A model generated the notes under the pieces. The model ran no database searches. It was not told where the DNA came from and saw only the letters and a program-made list of their open reading frames with translations. From NCBI RefSeq assembly GCF_002865645.1, contig NW_020194558.1, positions 434,001 to 498,000 on the forward strand: a stretch of DNA of 64,000 nucleotides, written 5' to 3'. The DNA is from Hyaloscypha bicolor E. Lineage: Eukaryota > Ascomycota > Leotiomycetes > Helotiales > Hyaloscyphaceae. The translations under genes and the position numbers were made by a program. Position 1 is the first letter of the stretch. Each line of letters opens with the position of its first letter. Positions 1 to 13,233 of this stretch are shown piece by piece.

Positions 1-239
1 TAAAGAATTCTATATAAATATTATTTCCGAAGCTTGCCTAGTAGAAAGAAAGCTTAGTATTATAAATATAATCTTATAATTAAACTAAGAGATTATAAAA
101 AGAATATAATATTAATATAATTAGAGTATAAGTTTAATTTAGTTTTCTTTAAATATAAGCCGCTCTTTATTTATTCTAATATTCTATTTAAAATTCCTAC
201 TAGTACTAGTAATATATTTATATTTCTAATACTCGAATA

Positions 240-3200
240 TTTAATTAGAGCTCGGTATAAGAAATCAGGGAAATATCTTAAACCAAGAAGTAATTTAGAA
301 GAAAAATAATATGCGAGAGCAGGATATTTAGCCTATAAAGCTCTATAAAAGCTCATTAATTATATATATAACGTGAAAATTAATAAACTAATAAGAATTA
401 TATACGAATTTTATACTTAGGTATATACTAGATAAGTAATTTTATATAGGCTAATTAAGAGAAAGTTTACTTAACTATTTTAGAGAATCTTATAAGACTT
501 ATTTAATTATCTAAATAGCTATAATAGTTCGAACTGAATTCTAATAATTAAGAACGAATTTAGTAGAAAGCTCTTTAGATATCTTTTACTAAATAAGGAG
601 GGTTTACTAGTATTTAATATAATTAGAGATTTTAAATAGTAAATATATAAGTAATATAATCTTTTAATTACTTATATTAAGTATAATTAGGAGAAAGTAA
701 TTATTTTAATCTAAGAAATATTAGCTTATTAGATCTAGGCAAAGAAATAAGGTATTAAAATCGAGCTTTTTTCTTTATATATATATGAGCCAAATAGTAG
801 TACTAAGTAAGTAAGGCAGGAAATTATAAATAAGGCTATTATAATATACTTAATAGCTAATTTGCCTGAAAAGCTATAGCTAGAAAGCTCTATAGCCGCC
901 ATTTACCTATATAATTAAAGCCTTTTATATATATATAACTAGAGAATACTAAATAAAGTACTCGATTTATAGTTCTATAATTATTTCTATTAGTATAACC
1001 TAAAGCTTATAGTATAAATAATAGTTAATTTTAGGCCTAATTAAAATAAGATCTATATATATAGTTCTAGGGCATATCTAATAATTAAGGATTATAAAGC
1101 AGAACGAAATAAGAAAGTATTTAAAATTATATTATATAAGTATATTAGATATTTAATTAGATATATTATATCTAATATTTATAAAATCTGGGTTCTTGTA
1201 TTTAATTAAGTAATTATTATATATAATATTATATTTAATAAGAATATTCTTTATAGAAAGAATTATAAAAATATAAAAGGCTATTATATAGAAATTATAA
1301 AAAATATAATAGAACTATTTCTAGAAAATAATATTTAGGATACTAAATTAATCTTTAAGAATAAGAAATTATAGTATAATAGCTTATTAGAATAAATAGA
1401 AAATAAGCTTAAACTAGGAAGTAATAAGTAAATAAACTAATAATTAAAAGAGCCTATAAGTATACTAATAGGTTATAACTCGGGAATAGGAAGCTCTATA
1501 GCCTTACTAGAAATAGAACTTATAACTTTATAAAGTACTTCAGAGCCAGAAAATATACTAGAGCCTAGAAATAGTAGAAATAAAGATACTAAGCTCTTAA
1601 GAAGGCTTAGTACTATAAAAAGAGATATAAGAAAGTATATTGGAACTATTAGGAAAGTATACTAAACTAATAAAAGCAGGAAAGAATTTTCTTAAAACTA
1701 GTAATAAGGTCTACTAATAGCTCCTATAAGTAAAGCAGGAAGCTTACTTATAAAACGAGTAAATAGCTTAATAGAAATAAGAGAATTCTCTATAGAAAAA
1801 GCAAATAGCTTAGTTAAAGTAAAAGATTAAATAGTAAAACCAAAGAGAAAATAAATAAGAAAGCTAATTATTAAAACCAGAAATAGACTAATCCAAATAT
1901 ACTTATATAAGAGAAATAATTAAAATAGAGATCCAGGTAAAGCTAGTAATAATATAATTACTATAATAAGTATATTACTATAAATAATAAATAGATCGAA
2001 TTAGATTAATTATTTAGAATCTCTTTTAGGATCTCTCTAGCCTAATTAGCTAGAGAATTATAAGAAGGAATTTAATTATAAGACTATATATATTATAATT
2101 ATAATAGTAATTTAATTAAAAATATATCTAGAATAAAGTATTCCGGATAATATAATAATAAGAAAAATTCATATTAATAATTTTCTAAAGGCTCTAAAAA
2201 TATAAAATAATCTAGAGAAGTACCTAGTTAGAGAATACTTTAAATCAGATACTAAACTAGAGATTAATAACTTTAAAGCTCGAAATTACTAGAGAATTAT
2301 TTCTAGTAATAAAGCAAGTATATTTCTGATTTCTTTAAAATAGGTATTTATATATAAAATTAATTCTAATAAATATATTACTTAGTATTACTTAAGGCTA
2401 GTAGTTTATAGAGATTTTTAAAAGAAGGCATTACTTCTATTTATATATACCGTTATATTTATAGTAAGGTCTTTTTGAGTAACTAGTATAATTATAGCTT
2501 ATTTTAATCTAGAAATAAAGTAATTTAATATTATAAATGCATTTATTAATATAAAAAGAGATTCTAATAGGCCTATAATAATATATAAGCTATTAGACGG
2601 TTTTAAGATACTAGGATATATAATAGAGATAAATCGAGCTCTATATAGGCTATAAAACTTTCTTGCTTTATAATATAAATACTAGATAAATATTCTTAAG
2701 AGAATTAGATTCTCTGGATTTAATAAAGAGTCCTATATTTATATAAATACAAATTATAAGATCTTTATTATTTTTTATATAAATGACTTTTAAGTACTTT
2801 ATTATAAGAATAATAAAGTACTTATTTAATTAATTATTACTCAGATTAAGATAGTTTATAAGCTTTATAATATGCGAGATATAAAGTAGTTCCTAGGGAT
2901 TTATATAATTAGAAATTAGAAAGCTAAAAAGCTCTGGCTAGTTTATAATACCTATATTAAGAAAATTTCTAAGAAGTTTAAAGTAGTAAATAGAAAGTAT
3001 CCTAATATTTTATTACCTGAAATTAATTTTTAGAAATATAGTAATTAAGCTTATTTATATTAAATTAAGATATATTAGGAGAAGATTAGATTATTACTTT
3101 ATATTATAATTATAATTAGGATAGATATAGCTTTTACTACTTTAATACTCTCTTAGTTCTTAATAAACCCTGCTCTAGAGCACTTTATAGCTATAGATTA

Positions 3201-3760
3201 GGCTCTCTAATACCTATTTAGAACCCGGTTTTTAGTAATTTAGTATAATAGAGAATATAAAGAAATATAGCTATAGATTATATCTAATACTTTATATATA
3301 AATAATCTAAATATATAATAATTGAGTTATAGGTATATAATCTTCTTATTTAGAGGTTTAATATTATAAAAAGCTATATAATAAAGCTCTATAATTACTT
3401 CTTTAACTAAATTAGAAATATATAAAGTTACTTATATAATAAAGAAAACTATAACTTTCCAGAGGCTATTTAGAGATCCATATTTAGATCTTAGAGAGCT
3501 CTAGACTATATTCTATAATAATAAGTAAATTATTTAACTAATTATTAAAGAGAATAAAAGAATTACTATAAAGCTTTATTATATTAATATCTAGAATATA
3601 TAGCTATATTAAGAATATAATAAAGGCATATTTCAAGTTATATATCTTTAAATAAGTAATATATTTATAAATAGACTTATGAAAAATCTATTCTAATTCA
3701 AATTCGAGAACTTTAGAGCTTTATTAAATCTTTAGGATATTAGAGTAAAGATTAAAATAA
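240..3760 (+). mobile_element. Decayed Ty1/copia retrotransposon (integrase, RT, RNase H)
   Basis: Several copia landmarks appear in order on the + strand despite many stops. Around 750-880 is an integrase-core-like segment ending in ANLPEKL-type residues, and around 1150-1230 an integrase C-terminal NIYKIW motif. Around 2335-2800 lie reverse transcriptase blocks, with INAFIN at the expected place, NRALYRL, and FYIND at about 2779-2793 where copia has YVDD. Around 2860-2960 comes FLGIYI, and around 3120-3700 an RNase H region with DIAFTTL and EHFIAID at the usual spacing. No protein could be made. The gag end may lie before the window start, and I could not define LTRs. The superfamily call is firm; the ends are approximate. 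Confidence 0.85.
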
Positions 3761-3839
3761 TTAAATAATATAAAAAAAGGCTTTTATTTATGTTTTTTAT
3801 TTATAAAATCTATTAAAATAATAAAGTTTAAGAGCTAAT

Positions 3840-6800
3840 AGTAAGAGATCTAAAGGTACTTTATTATAGTATTAATAAGTTTATATAGAAGGCTCTTTAC
3901 TTAATTAGACTATTTCTTATTCCTATTAATAGCCTTTTAAACCTTAATAAAAGAACTTTTATTTCTATTTTCTTTATTAGATTCGGTAATCTCAAGTATA
4001 ATATAAATAAAATATCTAAAAATAAATAAATACTTTAAAATAGTCAGAATCTATAAAAGGAAATCAAGAAAAGAGAGCTTATAGTATCTTTAGTAATTAG
4101 AAGTTCTATAAGAAAGAGCTATATAATAGAGATATAAGAAATTAGAATAGCTAAATAAGAATAACTAGAAATATACTTCTAGTAATAAGAACCTCTATTA
4201 ATAATATTATAATAAGAACTATTACTCTTATTCTTTAAAGCAAATAAGACTATATTAAGTTAAAATAAGCTTTGAAATAATATAAAGAACTTATAATAAC
4301 TTATATAAGAGATTTCTCTAAGACTAGTATAAGTAAAATAAGAAATATAAAGCTTTAGTATAAACTTCTTTATTTTTAGTAAAGAAATACTAGAAGTATT
4401 AGAAGATATTATAGGAATCTAAATCTAAATCTTAATATTCTATTAAAAGTAAGCTTTATATTAATAATTAAGAGCTATATTTATAGCAGACTTGTAAGCT
4501 ACTTAATACTATTTAAAATTAATAAAAAGTAAAATAAGAATATATTTTGAATTAAAAATACCTTGAATTTATAAGCCGGAATTAACTTAATAATAATATA
4601 AGAAAAGATAGAAGCTATATTTATAATAATTAGAAGTTTAAAAAGAGATCTCTAGAAAAATATTAAAGAAAAGTATTTAATTAGAGGCTCTAGAGTTAGT
4701 AAAAAGGGGGGATTTATATAGGGTTCCCCTGAAATTCGGTAATCTAGAGAAATAATATATACTAAGCCTATTTGAATCGGAATATTAATATAGCTCTATA
4801 AAACCTATATATTAGACAAATTTTGCTATTTCAAAATTCTCTAATTAGGTAAAATAAGTAGAATATAATATTATACCTTTCTAGAAAATATATTATAATA
4901 AGAATTACTAAATTAGGGCTAGTATAATTACTTTACTTAGTTAGGATCTATATACTTATTTCCTAAAGCTTTATATTTTACTCAAGCTTTTTTCTAGCTA
5001 GTTTAATTAATTCTTTTATTATTTAATATAACTTCTTATTCTATAATCTTTATATATATTATAAAGAATAAAGTAAATAGAAACTACTTATAAAAAAGTA
5101 TAAAAAATAGTTACTAATTTATAGACTAAAGCTTAATCCGTGAAATTATTTATAACTAGCTATTAAAGTTATTACCTAATAGCTATATTCGAATTAAGAA
5201 CTTCCTAAAGCTATATATTAATATCCATAATCTATTATAAAGTCTTTCCTATAAATAGAGATTTTATAAAAGTATTATGGGTATACTAATCTTGAATTAT
5301 AGCTTAAAAAGAAATAAATCTAATAAATAAATATTTTATAAGACTTCTAGAAGTAATTCTATAATCTCAGGATTTATCTTATTTATATTAGCTAAGTCTA
5401 TTATAAAATATATTTATTTCTGGCCAGGAAATATATCTAGAATTATTTAATTAAGCTTATAAACTATATTATTTAGGATTAATAGAATTACTTATTTACT
5501 AAAGGCCTAATAATTATATAGGGCCTATAAGAGTTATTTTTATAAATAAACGTAATTAATTAGGTCTATAACTAACTAGATATACGGAATAAAAAATAAG
5601 AGTATAATCTATCTATTTAAAAACGAGTTATATAGCAAACTACTAATCTAGTCTATAAAATCCTATTTAAACGAATTATTATAAACTTATATATTAATCT
5701 ATAATAATAACTAATAGAACTATAGCTAGATCTATATTTATTATAAGTAGGCCCGTATTATATTAGTCTATAAATTATATAAGATTACTAATAAGATCTA
5801 GATAAAGTTTTTCCCGAGAATTACAAGTATTTCTCTAAAGAGAATATTATTTATAACTAACTATAAACTAATTATTAGCTAGTATATTACCTTAAAGTAA
5901 TACTTATATTATATAAATATCTTATTTCAGATAATTAGGTTTATAGAATATAAGAGAGCCTCAAGCCGGCTTATTTTAGTAATTATATTTATAAATAACT
6001 TATTAAGCTTAAATAAAATCCGGAAATAAAAATGAAATATATATTTATCCGAAAAAAAAGAATTATAATACCTATTAATATTATATATAGGATTACTTTA
6101 TTTTAGCTATAATAATAGTAATAAAGAATTTTATAAAGAAATATCTTACTAGTTTTATTAGGGCCTTATAAATAGAAATAAGTAATTTATAAATTATTTA
6201 TAATTATTACTATAATTATTTAAAAGCAAGAGTACTAGTCTATATTTAGCTAGGCTTATATTATAATTACTAGTAATATCTTATAAGTATAATTAATCTA
6301 TAGATTAGTTATATAATAGCTTATAATCTAGTTAAAAATATTCTTAGATAAAGTAATATTTATAAGTATTTACTAGAGATTTATAAGACTAAAACTAAAT
6401 AAAAAGAAACTATAATTATAATAAGAATTAACTAAGAGTAATAGGAAGTTAATTAACGGGTTATAGGCTAGCTTATAGGCTAAGTTATTATAGAAATACT
6501 TTTTATACTAGTTTTAGATTATTTATATATCCGTAATTAGCTACTAGTAAATATCTATAAGAAAGAATATTTATAAACTATAGCTAGTTATTAATAAAAT
6601 AGCCTTATTAAAATACTAGAACTATTTCTAATTATTCTCTACTAAGCTATAGGTAATATAGGTAATATAATATATAGGATAATAGATATTCTTAACTAAA
6701 TAAAGCTTATTAAAGAATTATAGACTATATATAACTATTAGTAAAAGCTATAAATAGAATTACTTACTTAAAACTAGATTATAGTAATAAATATAGCTAA

Positions 6801-6984
6801 TATTATATTCTTATTTATAGTACTTTTATATCCGGGTTTTAGTAACTTATATAAAATACTATAGGAACTTGTAATATAAGTACTAGTAATTATTCTTATA
6901 TATTATATTATACTTAAAAAAGGCTATTAAGATTAAGTAGATATTTATAGTATAATCTATAATTTACTCGAATAAGAAGTTAGT
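3840..6984 (+). pseudogene. Unidentified decayed coding-like frame, 5' part
   Basis: Between the copia relic and the gypsy element runs a + strand frame that looks coding. From about 6420 to 6984 I read it codon by codon: one frame with no frameshift, interrupted only by TAA/TAG codons (RIP-type loss of Gln, possibly Trp). Upstream of 6420 the frame is only approximate. The frame resumes exactly after the gypsy insertion at 13236, so this is the 5' part of a larger disrupted gene, probably of a mobile element. I do not recognise the family: there is no RT catalytic motif, integrase zinc finger or helicase motif that I can name. Confidence 0.5.
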
Positions 6985-7304
6985 TATTATAAATATAAAA
7001 TCTAGGGCCTAAAAGATATAATTAGACTATTTCTATTTTAATAATTTAAAGCTAAAGAGAAAAGAGGATCTTAAAGAAGCCTCGGATCTAAATAATTACA
7101 AGCTATATATGGGCCTATATACTAGCTTAAGCTCGGAGTTATATATAATAATTAGGTAATTATAAATGCTTTATTTAGATACTAGATACCTCTTTTAGAT
7201 ACCAGATACCTCTTTTAGATATTAGATACCTCTTTTAGATATTAGATATCTTACTAGCTCTAGTCTAACTCCTACTAGTATTATATATTATAATAACCAT
7301 AATA
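6985..7304 (-). repeat. 3' LTR of the gypsy element at 6985-13233
   Basis: This 320-bp direct repeat matches 12954-13233 with scattered transition differences. It is 40 bp longer because it carries two more copies of an internal 20-bp repeat (7177-7252). Read on the element's own (-) strand it is the downstream LTR. Confidence 0.88.
7177..7252. repeat. 20-bp tandem repeat inside the LTR (3.8 copies)
   Basis: The unit AGATAYYAGATACCTCTTTT recurs at 7177, 7197 and 7217, with a partial fourth copy at 7237. The partner LTR has only 1.75 copies (13146-13180). This 40-bp difference accounts exactly for the LTR length difference. Confidence 0.9.
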
Positions 7305-9897
7305 TTATTTCTTTTTCTTAAAATAAGCTTATTTCCGAACTTTGAAAGTCCCTATCTAATTCTCAAGTTATAGTTATATATAAAAGACTAGGGCCTTTTA
7401 TATATAACTTATAAGGATTTCTGTTCATATTATATAGTTCTAATAATATATTATTTTTAGTATAGTCTAACTAATAAGAGAGGTTCTAAGGTAGTTCTAG
7501 CTATTCGGGATTCTTATTATAGAAGCTCTAAAGAGCTAGGGTACTATTATTTAATAAGAATACAAGATATTATTCCAGATCTAGATTCTATCTTTTTTAC
7601 TAGATTTAGTATTTAAGCTTCCTATAAAATAGCTTTATTACTAGTATTTCTTGAACTTTATATTCCGTTTCCCTGTTTTATAGTTCTAATAGTAAAGGCT
7701 CCGGATTCACTTATCTGGAAAGAGAATTACCTGGGTCCTTATATAACTTCTCTATATAGAATACCGGATATATTCTTATTAATTCCGGAAGCTTAAATCT
7801 AAAGAAATATTTTACTTATTCCAGGATTTCATATGGTTCTTCTATTTAGTAAGCTAGCTTATAGTTCGAATAGTTATTCTTCTAGTACTTAGTAATAATC
7901 TATATCTTATTTCCTATTCCGAAATCTACTAGTTAGTAATATTTATTAGCTTAGATAATATAATACTCTTATATTTATATTATATTCTCTTATATCTTTT
8001 ATTATAATTTATAGAACCATATTACTAGGGCCTTTATTTCTTATTTATTTAGCTCTTTTTTCGGGATACCCGATTATATTTGGATTTCTTAGTTAAATAA
8101 TATCTGTAGTTTATAGCCCTTTTCTATAAGAAACGGGAATTAGCCTATAGTTTTATAAACTAGAGCTATCTACTAGTAATTAATTATTACTATTTATTTA
8201 TCCTAATTATTCTAGTAATAATTTATATAAAAATATAGCTATTAGTTAAAATACTAGTTAATAATTTCTATCTGGCTATTAGTTTAGGAATAGTTAGTAA
8301 TTAATAACTTGAACTTTATACTAATATATTTATAGAATTTATTCCAGAAATCTAATATAAACTAGGGGCCTTAATTAGATATTATAGTCTCCGGAATACT
8401 AACTTAGTAAACTATATAAGTAAGAAATAGGAATACTAACTCTTTAATTATTATTATATTTCGGACGAGAATTATAATAAAATACTTATCTAGATAATTA
8501 ATAAAGATTACTATTATATTATACTTATTTCTATTTTTTAGGTACTTTTTGAAATCTGCTAATATATATTACTAGAGGTAATTAGGAACTAGTAATAGAT
8601 ATAAGAACTCTAGCTTCTTATCTCTAGAAATATAGGATTATTAGTAAATATAGTAATTATTCTTATACTAATTAATATCTATATCTTGGCCTAGCTAATA
8701 ATAGCGGGCCTAAAGAAGCTATTAAAGCTTGGCTTATTCTAGATATCCTATTAGGAGCTATATATATATTTCCTAAATAAGGGTAATATATAGGAATATT
8801 TCGGATATTATTATACTATTAGGTATAAATAGTTTATTATATTATAAGAAGAGGCCATCTTATAATATCTAAGTACTTTTTTTCTTATTTCTTGCCTTAT
8901 CTTATAGTTTCTCTAGCTCTAGTAACTTTTGGTTCTTATTTAATAGCTTATTTACTAGCTAGATACTATTATACTAGGTTTCTTTCTAAGCCGGACTTAT
9001 AAAGGCCTTAATTAGAGCTAACTAGAGATCCTATATAATATTATTATTAATCTTTTATTATAAAAAGAGAATTTGGATCTAGTAGGCTACTATTACCTTA
9101 TCCTAAATAGTTATATTTTTATATTTCCTATTTAGGGCATTTACTTATTTATTTAACTTATTTACCTAATATATAAGCTTAAAATAATAATAAGAAAAAT
9201 ACTTTATCTAGTAAGCTTATTTTACTAAGAGCTTCTTTATAGTTATAAAGTACTAGAGAGCTTAATAGTCTAAATAAATTATAAAGAATACTTCCTATAG
9301 GCCTTCTAGTTCCGCTTACTATTTAGTTAAGGAGAAAATAATAATAAGTATTTCTTTATTATAAATATTATAGTTTAGCTCTACTAACTATATAGTTTTA
9401 GAGAAAAATACTACCGGATACCAGAGTTCTATCTAGGGGTCTTACTATAAGAGAATACTAGCTATAACTCTATTTAATATATTTGTCTTAACTATAGTAG
9501 GGAGATTCGGGTTATAGTAATATAGAATTAGTACCGAGAATATAGCTTGCTTTAGCTTTATAAAACCTTTTTAATACTAATCTATTTATTTAAACGGAAC
9601 TCTCTTATATATTAGAGTTATTAGGGGCTTTATTATATAGCTATATTCTGTAATAAAGTACTAATAAAAGTTATAAAAGCCCAGAAAACCTTATATTTCT
9701 TTAACTATTTTTAGTAATTACTAGTTTTTAATAATTACTATCTTATCTAGATCTATTTTAATATCTCTAATAAAAATAATAAAGCCTAGATACTTTATAT
9801 AAGTAATCTTAAACTCTAATTTCTTAATATTTACTTAAAGGCTAGTATTCTATAATTACTAAAGAACCTTTTATATATAGTCTTTATATTCTAGGAA

Positions 9898-9978
9898 ATT
9901 ATTTAAATAAATTAGGATATTATTTAAATAAATTAGGATATTATTTAAATAAATTAGGATATTATTTAAATAAGCTAT
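9898..9978 (-). repeat. 21-bp in-frame tandem triplication over the RT catalytic motif
   Basis: The unit ATTATTTAAATAAATTAGGA(T), 21 bp, occurs three times exactly (9898-9918, 9919-9939, 9940-9960), followed by 13 bp of a fourth copy. On the element's coding (-) strand each unit encodes seven residues of the YLDDILI catalytic motif (seen as YLNNILI after RIP), so the active-site motif is repeated in frame. Confidence 0.9.
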
Positions 9979-12953
9979 ATAAAAGATATTAAGGTAATTA
10001 AAAAAAATATTATTTATATATCTCTAATATATAATAAGGCTATTAGTTAGGTCTTCCCAAAGAACTTTATATTTATAGGCCTTATATCTTATATAAAATA
10101 TTATAAGTTCTTCTAATTCTAAATCTATTCGGATTTAATAAAATACTTATTAAATATCTAGCTTTATATAGACCTTAGCTTAAGCTAGCTATATAAGGAT
10201 CTTATAAATAAGGGAAAAAGAATAATAATTCTTCTATATTAAGTTATTTAGCTTATAATAGTTAATATAGAATTAGAGAGCTCTATTAGCCTTTTTTATA
10301 AAAAGAATCGAAAATGCGAAAAAGAACTAGCTTAGCTTAATAAAGCCCTATTAGAGATTTTCTTTAAGGAAATACTTGATTTCCTATAGCTTATAGGTTA
10401 ACTATTAATAAAGCGGGAAATACTCTAGGCTTTCTAGGCCTTTGGAATTATTAATTTAAATCTTATAATTATATAATTAATACGAAAATAAGATATTTAA
10501 TATTTCCTTTAAAAAAACGTCTATAAAATCTTTAAATTCCTCTAGTAAAACTCTTACTAGTTATTATAATTTCGTCTTTCCTAGCTATTATTTACCCGGA
10601 ATAAACTTATTCTCTTATTATAATTTTAGTTCTTTATTAATCTCGAAAAATAATATTATAAAAAAAAGATTTTTCTTTTTCTATAAGTTTATCTAGAAAG
10701 TAGTCGGTAAAATACCTATAATATTAACTATAGGCCTTAACTAGCTCTTATAACTTTTCTTTAGATAATATAGTTTTAATATCCCTGTTTCTAGCTTAGG
10801 AAAAACCTCTATATTTCCTAAAACTACCTGTATTTCTCTATAATATTAAGCTTAATTTCTTTACTATATATAGCTTTCTGAACCCGGCTCAGGAAAAGAA
10901 TAAAAGAGTTTCCTCTTTATAAGCTAAGATCTTTAGGACTTATCTATAGCTATAGCTTTATTTCTTCTATTTATATTTTCTTAGTACTAGTTACTTTTAC
11001 CAGATTCCAAGTTCTTATATATAATAATTAAAATCTTATTCTAACCCTTTTTTCTAGGCTAATTATCTAGCCAGATTAACTTTCTATTCTTATAATTAAT
11101 TAGAATACTAGTATTTATAAATTACTATTATTTCAAAATTAGATTATACTTTCCTAGTTCTATAACTAGTATAGATACTAGAACTTTCTGTTTATTAATT
11201 AAGAATATAAGCTTAATATAGTAAATAATAAATATGGCTTACTTACTATTAAATTCTCTTATATTATAGAATAATACTAATTAAATAGGCTTAATATCTA
11301 GAAATTATTTAATTATTCTTATAAACTTAGAATTAATAAAAGTATATCTATTTATTCCGGTATTAATAAGAGAAGAAGTCTTAATACCTAATCTATTATT
11401 ACTAACTATATAAAAGAATATAAATATTTTATTTTCTAGTAACTAGCTTAAATTAACTTTTATTATATCTATATAATATAATCCTAAAAAGAAGACTTTT
11501 TTTAGGAGTTCTTATTTCCCTATTTTATATCTTTAGACGGCTTACTTATAGTAAGTACTACTAGCTTAATTACTAAGACTTGCTTTATATACTCGGTCTT
11601 AGGTTCTAAATAATTCCTAGATATATAACTAAATCTATTATAGTTATAGTATTTGAGATCTGAGAATCCGGATTTCGGAATAATAGATTTATTTATTACT
11701 AGAGTCTTAGAAACAGATTTTATATAAAAGATATCTTCTAAACTTGGCTTATTTATATCTTTATTAGCTTTCTTAAATACCTAGTCTTTTTTTTAATAAT
11801 AAGTTCGGATCTATTAGTTATTTATAATATAGTATTATACAAATTCTATAATATAAATAGCCGGGTTATTATAATATATAGCTATAGCCTTTTAGAGCTT
11901 CTAGATAAGCTTATTATTTAGGTTATTCTTAAAGTCCTATAAGTTAATATTTCTATCTATTATATATCTCAGGAATAAAATATAGAATTCCTAAAAGATC
12001 TAGCCCTTTTTTATAAATAGCTCCTTAAAGACTTATTAAGTATTATACTTCTTATTTAGATTACTATATAGCTTTTCTAGATAGATATATAGTTCTCTAA
12101 TAGTCTTATATATATATTAATTATTCTGGTTTAGATAGAAAGAAATTAGTATAAGAATATAGCTATTTATATAGCCGGAAATATAAATAATCTTAAGGTT
12201 CTCTATCTAGTAAGTATTAGAGTTATTATAGAGCTTATTCTTAATCTAAACTAACTAATTATTAAAGGTAATACTATTCTTAGTTATATTTTTAAAAATA
12301 GGAAAGTTAGGAAATTTAACTAAATATCTACTTTTTGAAATAGAGAAACCGGTTATTTCTATAGGCTATATAATAAGCTTCTTAATAATAGCTTTGCTTT
12401 TTTATAGGACTTGCTTGATTTCTTTTAGCTAATTATAATAATTCTTATTATAGGCAAAAATATTATATATTTTTAGAATTAGCTTAATAATTTCCTTATA
12501 TAAAGCCTCTAGGCTTTGGAATAACTCTTAGAAGTCTGCCTTTAATAGGGCAGGTCTTTCTTTTTCCTTAGCTTTCTAAAAGAAAATATCTCTCTTATTA
12601 TAAGTATTAATAGGATATTCGGATTCCTTAGGAAATTTAATAAAAGGCTCTGGTCTATCTTCTAGTAGTATACTAGTAGTATCTCGTACTATAGCTTCTT
12701 CTGGCTTCTCTAGTTATTCTAGAACTTACTTTCTTATAGGTCTTTATTTAGTAACAAGATTACTAGCCTATCTGCTTATCTGGCCGGTCTAGGGCTTTCT
12801 TACCTAGTTATTCTAAGGCTTTCTTTTATTCTAATATTAGTTAACTAGTATAGGAGTAGTTATAATATATTATATTTGTACTTATTAAAAACTAATCGGG
12901 TAGGTATTATTTAAATCCTCTATAGGATTAAGAAGTAGATAAGCTTTGAATTA

Positions 12954-13233
12954 TATTATAAGTATAAGATCTAGGGCCTAGAAAATATAGTTAGACTATC
13001 TCTATTTTAATAATTTAAAGCTAAAGAGAGAAGAGGATCTTAAAGAAGCCTCGGATCTAAATAATTACAAGCTATATATAGGCCTATATACTAGCTTAAG
13101 CTCGGAATTATATATAATAATCAGATAACTATAAATGCTTTATTTAGATACTAGATGCCTCTTTTAAATACCAGATGCTTTACTAGCTCTAGTCTAACTC
13201 CTACTAGTACCGTATATTATAATAATTATAATA
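12954..13233 (-). repeat. 5' LTR of the gypsy element at 6985-13233
   Basis: This 280-bp direct repeat matches 6985-7304. It is followed by the TTAGC copy of the target site duplication (13234-13238). On the element's strand it is the upstream LTR. Confidence 0.88.

Larger units (their letters stand above)
6985..13233 (-). mobile_element. Decayed Ty3/gypsy LTR retrotransposon, nested insertion
   Basis: Two direct repeats (6985-7304 and 12954-13233) bound a 6.25-kb element. Their outer ends read TA...TA, as expected if TG...CA had been RIP-mutated. The flanks show a 5-bp target duplication, TTAGT at 6980-6984 and TTAGC at 13234-13238, differing by one C/T. On the - strand, gypsy RT residues are visible around 9890-10090 (FQRYINN- and YLNNILI-like motifs where YLDDILI is expected). 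RNase H follows around 9230-9680, with FLGFYNFY, a PLITL block, FFSKTI and LNYNIYNKE. Integrase should lie in 7600-9000, but I could not align it motif by motif. The element is dead. Confidence 0.88.

Noticed and set aside
7177..7252. CRISPR-like array
   Set aside because: The units are directly adjacent with no spacers and sit inside a retrotransposon LTR; the genome is eukaryotic.
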